Positions 21,872-29,753 of a stretch of 64,000 nucleotides of DNA are shown here, piece after piece; within the stretch, counting starts at the first letter, position 1; the number at the start of each line of letters is the position of its first letter. Made by a program: the position numbers and the translations under genes. The stretch comes from Patulibacter americanus DSM 16676. Its GTDB lineage: Bacteria; Actinomycetota; Thermoleophilia; Solirubrobacterales; Solirubrobacteraceae. The notes below the pieces were generated by a model. It saw nothing but the letters and a program-made list of their open reading frames with translations, was not told the DNA's origin and made no database searches. The stretch lies in assembly GCF_000420025.1 (NCBI RefSeq), contig NZ_ATUD01000009.1:62001-126000 (forward strand), read 5' to 3'.

Positions 21872-23458
21872 CTAGCGCTGCTTCGGCGCCGTCGCCGACT
21901 TCGGCGCCGTCGCCGTCTTCGGCGCCTTCGTCGACCGGGGGATCGTCAGCGTGGGCATCTGGCCCGCGGCGCCCGGGGTGGCCTTCGGCGCCGGCGGGGT
22001 CGGGGCCGTGGCGCCCGGCGTCGGGACGGGCGCGGGCGGCTGGGTGGGCGTCGGGGCGGGCACGACGGGGGCGGGCGCGGGGGTCGTCGTCGGCGCGGCC
22101 GGCAGCGTCACGGTCTCCTCGCCGGCGTCGACGGGCGGGGCCGTCGTCGTGGGGACCGGGGTCGCCGGCGGGGTCGGCGTCGTGGTGCCCGGCAGGGGGG
22201 CCGTGGTGACGGTGGACGGCGTCGTGGCCGCCGGACGCGGACCCGTCGTGGTCGAGGCGGCCGTCGTCGTCGCGGTCGCCGTCGCCGTCGTCGCGGCCGC
22301 GCGGGTCTCGGCGGTCGTGGTCGCGGCCGTGACCGTGGCCGCGGCGGCGGTGAGGCCACCCGAGGCGCGGGCGGGCTGCGGGGCCGTGGTCGTCCGCGGC
22401 GTCGTGGCGAGACGCACGGCGGGCGGCGCGACCGGAGCCGCGGCGCGGGCGGGCGCGGCGATGTTCAGCGCGTCGGGGGCGTTGCCGTAGCGGGAGCGGG
22501 CCTGGTCGACCTCCACCGCGCCGGCCGTGACGATCGCCGCGGCGGCCAGGCCGGCCGCGGTCTTCGACGCCAGCGCGCTCACGCCGGTCGTCAGCACGCC
22601 GCCGGTGACGGAACCGACGGCTACGGAACCGGCCGCGGCGCCGCCCGAGGCCCCGGCGCCCGCGGTGACGTGCGCGAGAACCTTCTTGAGGATGATGAGC
22701 GGGCCGATCGGGAAGATCGCCTGCATCGTGCGGTTGTTCGCCTTGAGGTGCGTCTGGAACGCGGCGCAGCGCTCGCACTCCTTCACGTGCCGGCGGACCG
22801 GGGGAGAGACGCGCGCGAGGGTCTCGGAGACCTCGCCGAGCTCCAGGCGGACCTCCTCGCAGGTGAGGTTGCGGGCCTCGGAGGCCTCGGCGAGTGCGAC
22901 GCGGGCGCGGACCAGGAGCGACTTGACGCTGGGCACCGTGGTGTCCATCGCCTCCGCGATCTGGTCGTAGGAGAGCGCGTCGATCTCGCGCAGCAGGAGC
23001 GCGGTGCGCTGGGTCTCCGGCAGGGCCTTCACGTCGCCGAGGAGCTCGCGGAACTCCTCGCGGCGGTGGGCGGTGTCGGCCGCGGAGATCCCGTGGTCCG
23101 CCACACGGTCGTCGAGCGTGTCGACGCCGATGGGCTGGATCTTTCGCAGGTGGTTCAGGCACCGGTTGCGGGCGATCCGGTAGAGCCATGGGCGGACGTT
23201 GATCGCCCGGTCGTCGCCGATGATCGCGTTGAACGCGTTGGCGAAGACCTCCTGCAGCACGTCCTCCGCGTCCTCGCGGCTGCCGAGCATGTGCCGGCAG
23301 AAGGAGAGCAGGCGCGCCTGGTAGCGCTGCACGAGCGTCTCGTAGGCCGCCTGATTGCCGCGCCGCGTGAGCGTGACGAGGCGCTCGTCACCCTGCAGGC
23401 GCAGGAGCGTCGAGGGGCCACGAAGGGCGGGGGCGGTGTCGAGTGCGGAGACTTCCAT
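21872..23458 (-). CDS. ECF sigma factor fused to zinc finger, membrane segment and Ala/Thr/Pro tail
   Basis: This 528-residue protein has sigma region 2 (about 32-105, AYETLVQRYQARLLSF, EDAEDVLQEVF, WLYRIARNRCLNHLR). Region 4 follows (about 145-195, LPETQRTALLLREIDALSY then DQIAEAMDTTVPSVKSLL). Next is an anti-sigma-type zinc finger, R-R-H-V-K-E-C-E-R-C near 240-250 (H-x3-C-x2-C). A Gly/Ala-rich hydrophobic stretch, best at about 300-322 (KTAAGLAAAAIVTAGAVEV), comes next. Then a tail of about 200 residues is almost entirely Ala, Thr, Pro and Val. The fusion suggests a membrane-tethered sigma factor carrying its own ZAS-like control domain; known ECF groups with C-terminal extensions exist. 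The start is ATG 23458 without a visible ribosome binding site; an ATG ten codons upstream is possible. Confidence 0.85.
   Translation of the reverse strand: MEVSALDTAPALRGPSTLLRLQGDERLVTLTRRGNQAAYETLVQRYQARLLSFCRHMLGSREDAEDVLQEVFANAFNAIIGDDRAINVRPWLYRIARNRCLNHLRKIQPIGVDTLDDRVADHGISAADTAHRREEFRELLGDVKALPETQRTALLLREIDALSYDQIAEAMDTTVPSVKSLLVRARVALAEASEARNLTCEEVRLELGEVSETLARVSPPVRRHVKECERCAAFQTHLKANNRTMQAIFPIGPLIILKKVLAHVTAGAGASGGAAAGSVAVGSVTGGVLTTGVSALASKTAAGLAAAAIVTAGAVEVDQARSRYGNAPDALNIAAPARAAAPVAPPAVRLATTPRTTTAPQPARASGGLTAAAATVTAATTTAETRAAATTATATATTTAASTTTGPRPAATTPSTVTTAPLPGTTTPTPPATPVPTTTAPPVDAGEETVTLPAAPTTTPAPAPVVPAPTPTQPPAPVPTPGATAPTPPAPKATPGAAGQMPTLTIPRSTKAPKTATAPKSATAPKQR
21881..21934. 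repeat. Three tandem 18-nt repeats in the sigma-factor 3' end
   Basis: CTTCGGCGCCGTCGCCGA and two variants stand head to tail (21881-21898, 21899-21916, 21917-21934). On the coding strand they encode Lys/Ala/Pro/Thr hexapeptides at the very end of the sigma protein. Confidence 0.8.
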
Positions 23459-23716
23459 GGTGGGGGGGGAACGGCGGGGGGAGAGCACCGGTCCTGGGGT
23501 GAGGAACCCGGCCGGACCGGCGAAGTTGCGGTCCCTCTACCCCGCGGGGCGGATCGGCGTACGCGCGACCGACATCCACGGTAGCGCCACCGCCTAAAGC
23601 TGCCCTGCGTCCGCGGGGCGGCGGTCTGGATGCCCGGGCCGGATGCGAACGACGGTAGGACGGTGCGGTCGACGGCGGGCCGAGGGGACGACCCCCGTCC
23701 TGGGAGAATGGGGTGC

Positions 23717-25318
23717 GTGCGCCCGTTGCACGAGCTGCACCGCCGCCTCGGCGAGCGGTACCCCACCGTGGCCGTCGTCCTGGTCCTCGCCCAGGCGCAC
23801 GTCGTCGTTCTCGCGTCCGTCCTGATCCTGACGCGCTTCCTGCGGCTGCCGACGGACGCGTGGTTCGTGCTGATCGGCGCCTCGCAGGCGCTGACGCTCG
23901 CGGAGAACGTGCTCGTGATGGCGACGGCCTACGCGTACCTGCGGCCCGTGCGGTCGTGGCAGCGCGGGGTGGCCGCGGGGGCGGACCGGGCGGAGGGTGC
24001 CACGGAGGCCTGGCGGGCCCTCACCCGCCTGCCGCTGCGCCTGGTGGGCGCCGGGGCCGCCGCGCGGACGCTCGTCTGGGCGGTCGTCATGGTGGCGTCG
24101 ATCTGCCTCGTGGCCGACCTGGCGCTGTGGCCCAGCGGGGTGGTGCTCGCGCTCGCGGCCTCGCTCGTGCTGCTGGCCGGCGTGCTCATCCGCTACCTCG
24201 AGATCGAGCTCGTGCTGCGCCCGGTGATCGAGGACGTCGCCCCGGGCCTGGACGACGACGCCGAGCTGGACCAGTCCCTCTCGCTCCGCTGGCGCCTGCT
24301 GGCGGGGGTGCCGCTGATCACCGTGCTGACCAGTGGCGTGGTGGCGAGCTTCAGCACGGACAACCAGGGACTCTCCGACCTGGGCATCGGCATCGCGATC
24401 TCGCTGGCGACGAGCGGCACGATCGCCCTGGGCCTCGGCGCGCTGCTCACCCGCAGCTTCATCGCCCCGATCTCCGAGCTGCAGGCCGCGACGGAGGCCG
24501 TGACCCGCGGTGACCTCGACCACCGCGTCCCGGTGCTGGGCGGCGACGAGATCGGCCGTCTCGCGCGGCAGATCAACATCGGGCTGCGGGGTCTGCGCGA
24601 GCGGGACAAGCTGCAGGAGGCGCTCGGCACCTACGTCGACCCGGCGGTCGCCAGCCGCGTGCTCGACGAGGGCCCCCAGCTCGTCGGCGACGTGCGCGAG
24701 GTGACCGTCGCGTTCATCGACATCCGCGGCTTCACGTCGTTCGCGGAGCAGGCGACGCCGACCGAGGTCTTCGCCATGCTCAACGAGTTCTACGGCGTGG
24801 TCGTGCCCGTCATCGAGAAATACGGCGGCCACGCGAACACGTTCCAGGGCGACGGCCTGCTCGCCGTCTTCGGCGCCCCGACCGAGCTCGAGGACCACGC
24901 CGACCGCGCCGTCACGGCCGCGATCGAGGTCGCCCGCGCCGTCCGCCAGCACTTCGGCGGCGACCTCCGCGTGGGCATCGGCGTGAACTCCGGACCGGTC
25001 GTCGCCGGGACCATCGGCGGCGGCAACCGCGCGGCCTTCACCGTCATCGGCGACCCCGTCAACACCGCCAGCCGCGTCGAGGCGATCACCCGGCAGACGG
25101 GCGACGTCGTGCTGCTGACGGAGGAGACGCGGCGACGGCTGAAGCGCGACCACGGCACGATCTCCGCCCGCCCGCCGGCGCCCGTGCGCGGCAAGCGCGT
25201 CCCCGTGCGCCTGCACTCGCCGCTGCTCGGCGGGCGCGTCGAGGAGCCGCCCGGCGGGCTCGAGGACGGCCTCGGGCGGCTGCTCGACCGGCCGGATCCG
25301 CCGGGCAGCCGGCGGTAG
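23717..25318 (+). CDS. Six-TM HAMP class III adenylate cyclase
   Basis: This 533-residue membrane nucleotide cyclase has six N-terminal transmembrane helices (within about 15-255). A HAMP linker follows (about 258-310, RSFIAPISELQAATEAVTRG), and then a class III catalytic domain (about 325-465). The metal-binding Asp residues are in FIDIRGFTSF and FQGDGLLAVFG. GDPVNTASRVEA carries the adenine-selecting Asp and the transition-state Asn and Arg. The position normally holding the purine-selecting Lys before F-x-G-D reads Thr (ANTFQGDG). The layout matches the mycobacterial Rv1318c/Rv3645 group. GTG at 23717 is chosen from GAGAAT (23704-23709) ending 7 nt before; an ATG at 23708 overlaps that box. 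Confidence 0.88.
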   Translation: MRPLHELHRRLGERYPTVAVVLVLAQAHVVVLASVLILTRFLRLPTDAWFVLIGASQALTLAENVLVMATAYAYLRPVRSWQRGVAAGADRAEGATEAWRALTRLPLRLVGAGAAARTLVWAVVMVASICLVADLALWPSGVVLALAASLVLLAGVLIRYLEIELVLRPVIEDVAPGLDDDAELDQSLSLRWRLLAGVPLITVLTSGVVASFSTDNQGLSDLGIGIAISLATSGTIALGLGALLTRSFIAPISELQAATEAVTRGDLDHRVPVLGGDEIGRLARQINIGLRGLRERDKLQEALGTYVDPAVASRVLDEGPQLVGDVREVTVAFIDIRGFTSFAEQATPTEVFAMLNEFYGVVVPVIEKYGGHANTFQGDGLLAVFGAPTELEDHADRAVTAAIEVARAVRQHFGGDLRVGIGVNSGPVVAGTIGGGNRAAFTVIGDPVNTASRVEAITRQTGDVVLLTEETRRRLKRDHGTISARPPAPVRGKRVPVRLHSPLLGGRVEEPPGGLEDGLGRLLDRPDPPGSRR

Positions 25319-25404
25319 GCCGAGGCCCGGGAGGGAGCCGGGGCGCGGCCCGCCCGGCGACCCGGCCGGCCGGTCTGACGCCGCGGCGGGGCGGGGGAGG
25401 GGGC

Positions 25405-26331
25405 TTAGAAGTCGCCGGTCGCCGCGGCGGCGATCGCGCCGCGGAGGATGTCGTGCTCCGAGACCTCGCACTCGTCCACACCGAACGTGCGCAGGGCGAC
25501 GGACAGGAGCACGCAGCCGGGGACGATCGTGACGGCGCGGTCGGGGTGCAGGCCCTTGACCTCGCGCCGCTCGTCCTCGGTCATCTGCGCCAGGCGCGCG
25601 GTGAGCCCCTCGACGTCGGCCAGCGACAGGCGCGAGCCGTGGACCTTCTCCGGGTCGTAGGGCTCGAGCTCCTGGAGGATCGCGGCGCAGGTCGTGGCCG
25701 TGCCGGCGACGGCGATCACGGTGCCGACGCTCGCGCGGACGTCGGCGGGGATGGCCGCGTCGTAGATGCCGCGGGCGTCCTCGGCGATCGCGACGAGCTC
25801 GTCGTGCTGCGGCGGGTCGTTGCGGACGTGGCGCTCGGACTGCCGCACGACGCCGGCCTGCGTAGAGACGCTGAACTCGGCCGCGCCGTCGTGGCCGACG
25901 ATGAACTCCGTCGACCCGCCGCCGATGTCGACGACGGCCACGGGACGCTCCTCGTGGGGCCGGCCGCCCGTGGCGCCGCGGAAGGTCAGGGCGGCCTCGC
26001 GCTCGCCCGGGATCGTCTGCGCGTCGATGCCGAACTCGTCCCGGACGGTGGCGGTGAACTCCGCCCCGTTCTCGGCGTCGCGGACGGCGCTCGTGAGCAC
26101 GCCGACGGCGCGCTCCACCCGGTGCTCGTCGAGCAGGCCGCGGATCACGCCCAGCTCGGCGGTCACCCGGTCGATCGCGGCGGGGTCGAGCCGCCCCGTG
26201 CGGTCGACGCCCGTGCCCAGGCGCGTGACCGTGGCGCGACGGACGAGCTCCGTGAGGTGCCCATGCTCGTCGAGGTCGGCGATCAGCAGGCGGGTCGAGT
26301 TCGAACCCATGTCGACGGCGGCGAGGCGCAT
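25405..26331 (-). CDS. ppx: Ppx/GppA family exopolyphosphatase
   Basis: This 308-residue protein is an ASKHA-fold phosphatase acting on polyphosphate and/or pppGpp. The opening MRLAAVDMGSNSTRLLIAD is the phosphate-1 loop, REAALTFRG contains the catalytic-region Glu, VVDIGGGSTEF is the phosphate-2 loop, and IAVAGTATTCAAI is the adenosine-like motif. It is the short form without the HD domain, as in mycobacterial Ppx1. A TAGCCT hexamer (26343-26338) ends 6 nt before the ATG. It converges with the cyclase across an 86-bp GC-rich gap in which I see no clear hairpin. Confidence 0.93.
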   Translation of the reverse strand: MRLAAVDMGSNSTRLLIADLDEHGHLTELVRRATVTRLGTGVDRTGRLDPAAIDRVTAELGVIRGLLDEHRVERAVGVLTSAVRDAENGAEFTATVRDEFGIDAQTIPGEREAALTFRGATGGRPHEERPVAVVDIGGGSTEFIVGHDGAAEFSVSTQAGVVRQSERHVRNDPPQHDELVAIAEDARGIYDAAIPADVRASVGTVIAVAGTATTCAAILQELEPYDPEKVHGSRLSLADVEGLTARLAQMTEDERREVKGLHPDRAVTIVPGCVLLSVALRTFGVDECEVSEHDILRGAIAAAATGDF

Positions 26332-26498
26332 GCGCGCAGGCTATCCGGGGCGTGCCCCTCCCGGCGCGCGGCCGGGCGGAGGCGCCCGCGGGGCGGGGTC
26401 GGGCGGGCGCGCCAGGCGCTCGGAGCCTGCGTGCGCCGTCCGGCCGAGGCCCAAAGGCCGTCGTGCGCCGCGTCAGACGGAGCGTCAATGCACCACGT

Positions 26499-26599
26499 TC
26501 AACCATGGTCGATCATGCGCGAACGTTCGACCGACCCCGGTCGTTCGGGGGGGTCGTAGGATCAACCATTCCCCGCGGGCGTCATACCGCGGGTAGGAT
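26499..26599. promoter_or_regulatory. Palindrome-rich control region upstream of the tetR gene
   Basis: The 316-bp ppx-tetR gap has no gene. It holds CGAACGTTCG (26520-26529), CGACCG/CGGTCG close by, two TCAACCAT copies (near 26499 and 26563), and a CCGCGGG pair flanking 26581-26593. These are good candidates for an autoregulatory operator. TAGGAT (26594-26599) is the likely -10 box of tetR, 48 nt before its ATG. Confidence 0.45.
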
Positions 26600-26647
26600 G
26601 GGCCGTCCTGCGGCTCCCTCGCCGCTCCCGATCCCCTCTCTCCTCCG

Positions 26648-27412
26648 ATGTCGAAGCCCTCCGTCACCACCTCGCTGCCCACCGCCAAGTCCGCCCGCAA
26701 GGCGGTGGTGAAGGCGGGTGCCAAGGCCGGCGAGGCCGCGAGTCGCGCCACCCGGCAGGCCCGCGCCACGAAGGGCCGGCCGCGCGCCGCGCACCTGGGT
26801 CCGGAGCGCCGACGCCCGATGATCCTCGACGCCGCGTTCGGCGTGTTCCTGGAGAAGGGCTACGAGGGCGCATCGATGGAGGAGATCGCCCGCCGCGCCG
26901 GCGTCTCGAAGCCGGTCGTCTACAGCTCGTTCGCGGGCAAGGACGCCCTCTTCGGCGAGCTGCTGCGCCGCGAGGAGGAGCGGATCCTCCAGGCCATCGC
27001 CGCCGCCGTGCCGGCCGAGCTGGACGAGGACGACCTCGAGCCGCTCATCGCCCGCGCGCTGACCGCCTTCCTCGAGGCCGTCGTCGAGTCGCCCGAGTCG
27101 TTCCAGGTCGTCTTCCTCGGTGCCGGCGGCGCCGACGCCGCGATCACCCGCCGCGTCCAGCGCGGCCGCGAGAACCAGATCGACACGATCTCGCAGCTCG
27201 CCCAGCGCTGGATCGACCGCCAGGGCCTGCCGAACGCCGAGGACCAGGGGCGCCTGCACGGCTACCTCTTCGTGGGCATGGCCGAGAACGCCGCCCGCGC
27301 CCTCGTCGCCGAGCCCGACCGCTGGACCCCCTCGGTCCTGGCCGAGCAGATCGCTCGCATGATCATGAGCGACGCCCGCCTGGCCCTGGGCAAGGGCGTC
27401 GCGGCGGACTGA
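26648..27412 (+). CDS. TetR-family regulator with basic histone-like N-terminal tail
   Basis: This 254-residue protein has a TetR DNA-binding domain at about 53-105: RRPMILDAAFGVFLEKGYEG, then MEEIARRAGVSKPVVYSSFA and GKDALFGELL. An all-helical ligand domain follows. Before it lies an unusual tail of about 50 residues rich in Lys, Ala and Arg (KSARKAVVKAGAKAGEAASR), resembling histone H1/HU-type tails, which could add non-specific DNA binding. It starts at ATG 26648; there is no strong ribosome binding site. It converges with the TfoX-domain gene. Confidence 0.88.
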   Translation: MSKPSVTTSLPTAKSARKAVVKAGAKAGEAASRATRQARATKGRPRAAHLGPERRRPMILDAAFGVFLEKGYEGASMEEIARRAGVSKPVVYSSFAGKDALFGELLRREEERILQAIAAAVPAELDEDDLEPLIARALTAFLEAVVESPESFQVVFLGAGGADAAITRRVQRGRENQIDTISQLAQRWIDRQGLPNAEDQGRLHGYLFVGMAENAARALVAEPDRWTPSVLAEQIARMIMSDARLALGKGVAAD

Positions 27413-27753
27413 GTCGTCAGGCCTTTGGGGGGCAGCGACCGGGCGTAGATGAGCCCGCGCTCCACCCAGGCCTCGAGCTCGTCGCGCGTGTCCACCGCCT
27501 CCGGGGCCACCCGCACCCAGCCGCCGAGGGCCTTCCCGCGCATCTCGAACGGCTCGACGCCCTCGAGCGCCAGCAGCCCGGGGCCGTCCGCGGGATCGAT
27601 CCGCACCATCAGGCCGCCCGCGCCGCTGACCGCCACCGCCATCGCACCGCCCGCCAGGAACGCGAGTCCGCCGAACATGCGCCGCTCGTCGATGTCGAAC
27701 GCGTCGTCGAGCAGCACGCGGATGCGGACGGCCAGCTCCTCGTCGTACGCCAT
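27262..27753 (-). CDS. TfoX N-terminal-domain protein with frameshifted, extended C-terminus
   Basis: This frame encodes 163 residues, of which the first 110 are a TfoX_N domain (AYDEELAVRIRVLLDD, RRMFGGLAFLAGGAMAVAV, FEMRGKALGGWVRVAPEAV, WVERGLIYARSLPPK). The family normally ends just after RSLPPK. Here the frame runs on for about 50 residues antisense to the tetR 3' end. Removing one base in the adjoining G6/T3 run (27424-27432) would bring a TGA at 27419-27417 into frame, giving RSLPPKA-stop, 4 nt short of the tetR stop. A stop-loss indel or a sequencing error is therefore likely. The role is unknown; TfoX_N proteins occur widely outside competence. Confidence 0.75.
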   Translation of the reverse strand: MAYDEELAVRIRVLLDDAFDIDERRMFGGLAFLAGGAMAVAVSGAGGLMVRIDPADGPGLLALEGVEPFEMRGKALGGWVRVAPEAVDTRDELEAWVERGLIYARSLPPKGLTTQSAATPLPRARRASLMIMRAICSARTEGVQRSGSATRARAAFSAMPTKR

Positions 27754-27884
27754 GGCGCGAGACTACGTGCGGATGCGGACGGCGTCCGCCCGTGGAGCCC
27801 GCGCCGACGGTCGTCGCGGATGCCGAACCGGACCGCTGACCGCACGGCACGAAAAGCGATCGGTCGCTATTGTTCTCAGTCCGC

Positions 27885-27958
<74 letters not shown>

Positions 27959-27972
27959 CTCCAGAGCAGTAC

Positions 27973-28000
27973 CGAAGGCCCTCCTCACGGAGGGCCTTCG
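27973..28000 (+). terminator. Terminator of the tRNA gene
   Basis: A perfect 12-bp stem (27973-27984 with 27989-28000) with a TCAC loop begins 14 nt after the tRNA and is followed by TCGTT. Confidence 0.8.
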
Positions 28001-28469
28001 TCGTTCCCGGGAAGCGGTGCGTGCCGACGGTGGTCGCGATCACGCTGCTGGGTGACCAGCGTGCCCCCGAACCCGGTCTCCGCCGGTCTGACGCTGCCCG
28101 GGGAGATCGACGCGCTGGGGAGGGAAGCCTCGTCGCCGCGCTTCGGACGTTGGAGCGCCGTCTCAGCGACGAGCTGGCCCAGGCCCGGGCTGGTCGGCAG
28201 GTGTGGCCCGTGGGTGCCGTGTGCCAGCAGACGGAACGCCGGGGCGATCGAGCCGGTTCTGGGGATGACCTCGCGACCATCCCCGAGGACGCCGACCCCC
28301 ACCCGGGAATCGGCCGCCTTGCCCATGAGGATGGTGGCCCCGGCGTGAGCCTCTGCGTGAGCCCACTCGTCTCCGCAGCCCTCGACCGCGCCCGCCAACG
28401 CCGCGGGACCCGACTGGGCGGCCTGGTGATCGAGCCGGTGCCCTGGACGTCCGAGGTCCGGGGGAGACG
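28001..28469. other. Unassigned stretch between the tRNA terminator and the PRC-barrel gene
   Basis: About 470 bp with open frames on both strands (for example 28398-27985 on the minus strand and the frame ending at 28473 on the plus strand). None has a recognisable motif, start signal or neighbour logic, and codon third positions are less GC-biased than in nearby genes. It may be decayed or acquired DNA beside a tRNA 3' end. No direct copy of the tRNA end was noticed. Confidence 0.4.
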
Positions 28470-29255
28470 CTAGCGCTGGTCCCGTCCGGGCTCGTCAACG
28501 TCCTCGACGGACTCCACCGTCCCGGCGGGCGGCGGCTCGTGCTCGAGCTGGATGACCTCGCGGCGGACGGGGACCGTCTTCTCCACCTCGTCCGTGACCA
28601 TCACCTTCTTGAGCCGCACCCGCTCGGCCGGGCGCATCGGGCCGTCCTTGACGACGACCTCCTCCTCCGAGCGAATCATGGATCCCTCGTCGGCTTCGTT
28701 GCGGACGCCGGAACCGGCGTGGCGGTCGGCGTCCGCGCCGCCGTCGGGCGCGACATCCGCATGGGTGCGCTCGGGGGTGCGGCCACCGGCGTTCGCGTCG
28801 GCGCGGGCGTCTGCGTCCGCGTGCGTGTGGGAACCCTCGCGGCTGCGCTCGTCCGCGTCGGTGCGGGCGTCGCCGTGGTCCGCCGCGCCGGCGGCGTGGC
28901 TCCCGCCGGACGCGCCGGTGCCCGCCGCGTGGGCGTCCCCACCGTCGTAGTAGGCGTAGAGGCGTGCCTCCTCGTCGCGGTCGAGCGCGACGTCCGGGTC
29001 GACCCGCGGCGCGTCCTTCACGTGGTCGCGTGCGAACGGGACGTGCAGGTCGCCGTCGTCGGCCGCCGTGACGCGGTCGAGGGGGATCAGGGACTCGCCG
29101 CGGCCGAACAGGCCAGTGCGGACGCCGCCCCACGCGGGCCGGTCGGTCTCCTGGTCGAGGTAGACGTCGCCGAGGCTGCCGATCTTCTCTCCGTCGGCGT
29201 CGCGGACCGTGCGTCCTCGCCAGTCGAGCGCGGTGTCGATGTCGGGTCCGTTCAT
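28470..29255 (-). CDS. PRC-barrel / DUF2382 stress protein
   Basis: This 261-residue protein has an N-terminal PRC-barrel (about 8-85, WRGRTVRDADGEKIGSLGDV, then YLDQETDRPAWGGVRTGLFG). A His/Asp/Ala/Gly-rich low-complexity linker follows (about 100-185). A short C-terminal DUF2382-like segment comes last (SEEEVVVKDGPMRPAERVRL, VMVTDEVEKTVPVRREVIQL). This combination is common in desiccation- and radiation-tolerant actinobacteria and is thought to belong to stress responses. The DUF2382 part is shorter than usual. A TAGACC hexamer ends 6 nt before the ATG within an inverted repeat shared with the divergent gene. Confidence 0.82.
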   Translation of the reverse strand: MNGPDIDTALDWRGRTVRDADGEKIGSLGDVYLDQETDRPAWGGVRTGLFGRGESLIPLDRVTAADDGDLHVPFARDHVKDAPRVDPDVALDRDEEARLYAYYDGGDAHAAGTGASGGSHAAGAADHGDARTDADERSREGSHTHADADARADANAGGRTPERTHADVAPDGGADADRHAGSGVRNEADEGSMIRSEEEVVVKDGPMRPAERVRLKKVMVTDEVEKTVPVRREVIQLEHEPPPAGTVESVEDVDEPGRDQR

Positions 29256-29261
29256 AGACGA

Positions 29262-29291
29262 GGTCTACCCGGAACCGAGTCGGGGTAGACG
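29262..29291. promoter_or_regulatory. Mirror-image divergent promoters inside an inverted repeat
   Basis: GTCTACCC (29263-29270) and GGGTAGAC (29283-29290) form an 8-bp inverted repeat with a 12-nt spacer. Each arm supplies the -10-like TAGAC hexamer of one of the two divergent genes, each ending 6 nt from its ATG. The arrangement suggests co-regulation of the pair by one sigma factor or repressor. Confidence 0.6.
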
Positions 29292-29297
29292 CCGGTC

Positions 29298-29654
29298 ATG
29301 GACACCTGGCTCATCGTGCTCATCGCCGTCGTCGTGGTGCTGCTGCTCCTCGCGCTGCTCTTCGCCCTCCGACGGCGCAGCAGCGGGGCGCGGGCGAACC
29401 AGCGTCGGGTGGAGGCGCGCGCCCGTCGTGCCGAGGCGGAGGAGCACGAGACGGCCGCCAGCCGGGAGCTGGAGCGCGCCGAGGAGGAGCGGGCCGTCGC
29501 GGAGCGCGAGCGCGCCGAGGCCGAGGCCCACGCGCGCCGCGCCCACGAGGCCGAGGCCGCCGCGGACGACCGTCACCGGCAGGCCGAGGAGGCCCGCGCC
29601 ACGGCGGAGGAGCACCGCGAGCGCGCCGAGCGGGTCGACCCCGACCGCCGCTGA
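29298..29654 (+). CDS. Single-TM protein with long charged coiled coil
   Basis: This 118-residue protein starts with a transmembrane helix (about 4-24, WLIVLIAVVVVLLLLALLFA). It continues as a nearly uninterrupted Ala/Glu/Arg coiled coil (about 35-112, repeated RAEAEE- and AERERAEAEA-type heptads). No catalytic motif is present. It is probably an envelope scaffold or spacer and is divergently paired with the PRC-barrel stress gene through the mirror promoter. Confidence 0.7.
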   Translation: MDTWLIVLIAVVVVLLLLALLFALRRRSSGARANQRRVEARARRAEAEEHETAASRELERAEEERAVAERERAEAEAHARRAHEAEAAADDRHRQAEEARATAEEHRERAERVDPDRR

Positions 29655-29672
29655 GCGCCGGCCGGACGAGAG

Positions 29673-29746
29673 CGCGGCGGGCCCGTCACCGGGCCCGCCG
29701 CGGCTCCGGCGTTCGACGGCGGATCCACCCCGACGGGCGATCCGCC
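29673..29746. terminator. Two hairpins between convergent genes
   Basis: A perfect 13-bp stem (29673-29685 with 29690-29702, TCAC loop) ends the coiled-coil gene. A second inverted repeat, GGCGGATC/GATCCGCC (29718-29725 with 29739-29746), lies nearer the minus-strand gene and may serve it. Confidence 0.7.
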
Positions 29747-29753
29747 CCGCCGC

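Noticed and set aside
25319-25404. Terminator between cyclase and ppx
   Set aside because: Only short self-complementary GC runs such as CCGGCCGG; no convincing stem-loop.
28052-28398. Hypothetical genes on either strand after the tRNA
   Set aside because: Several overlapping frames are equally open, none with a motif, promoter or ribosome binding site, so no gene is called.
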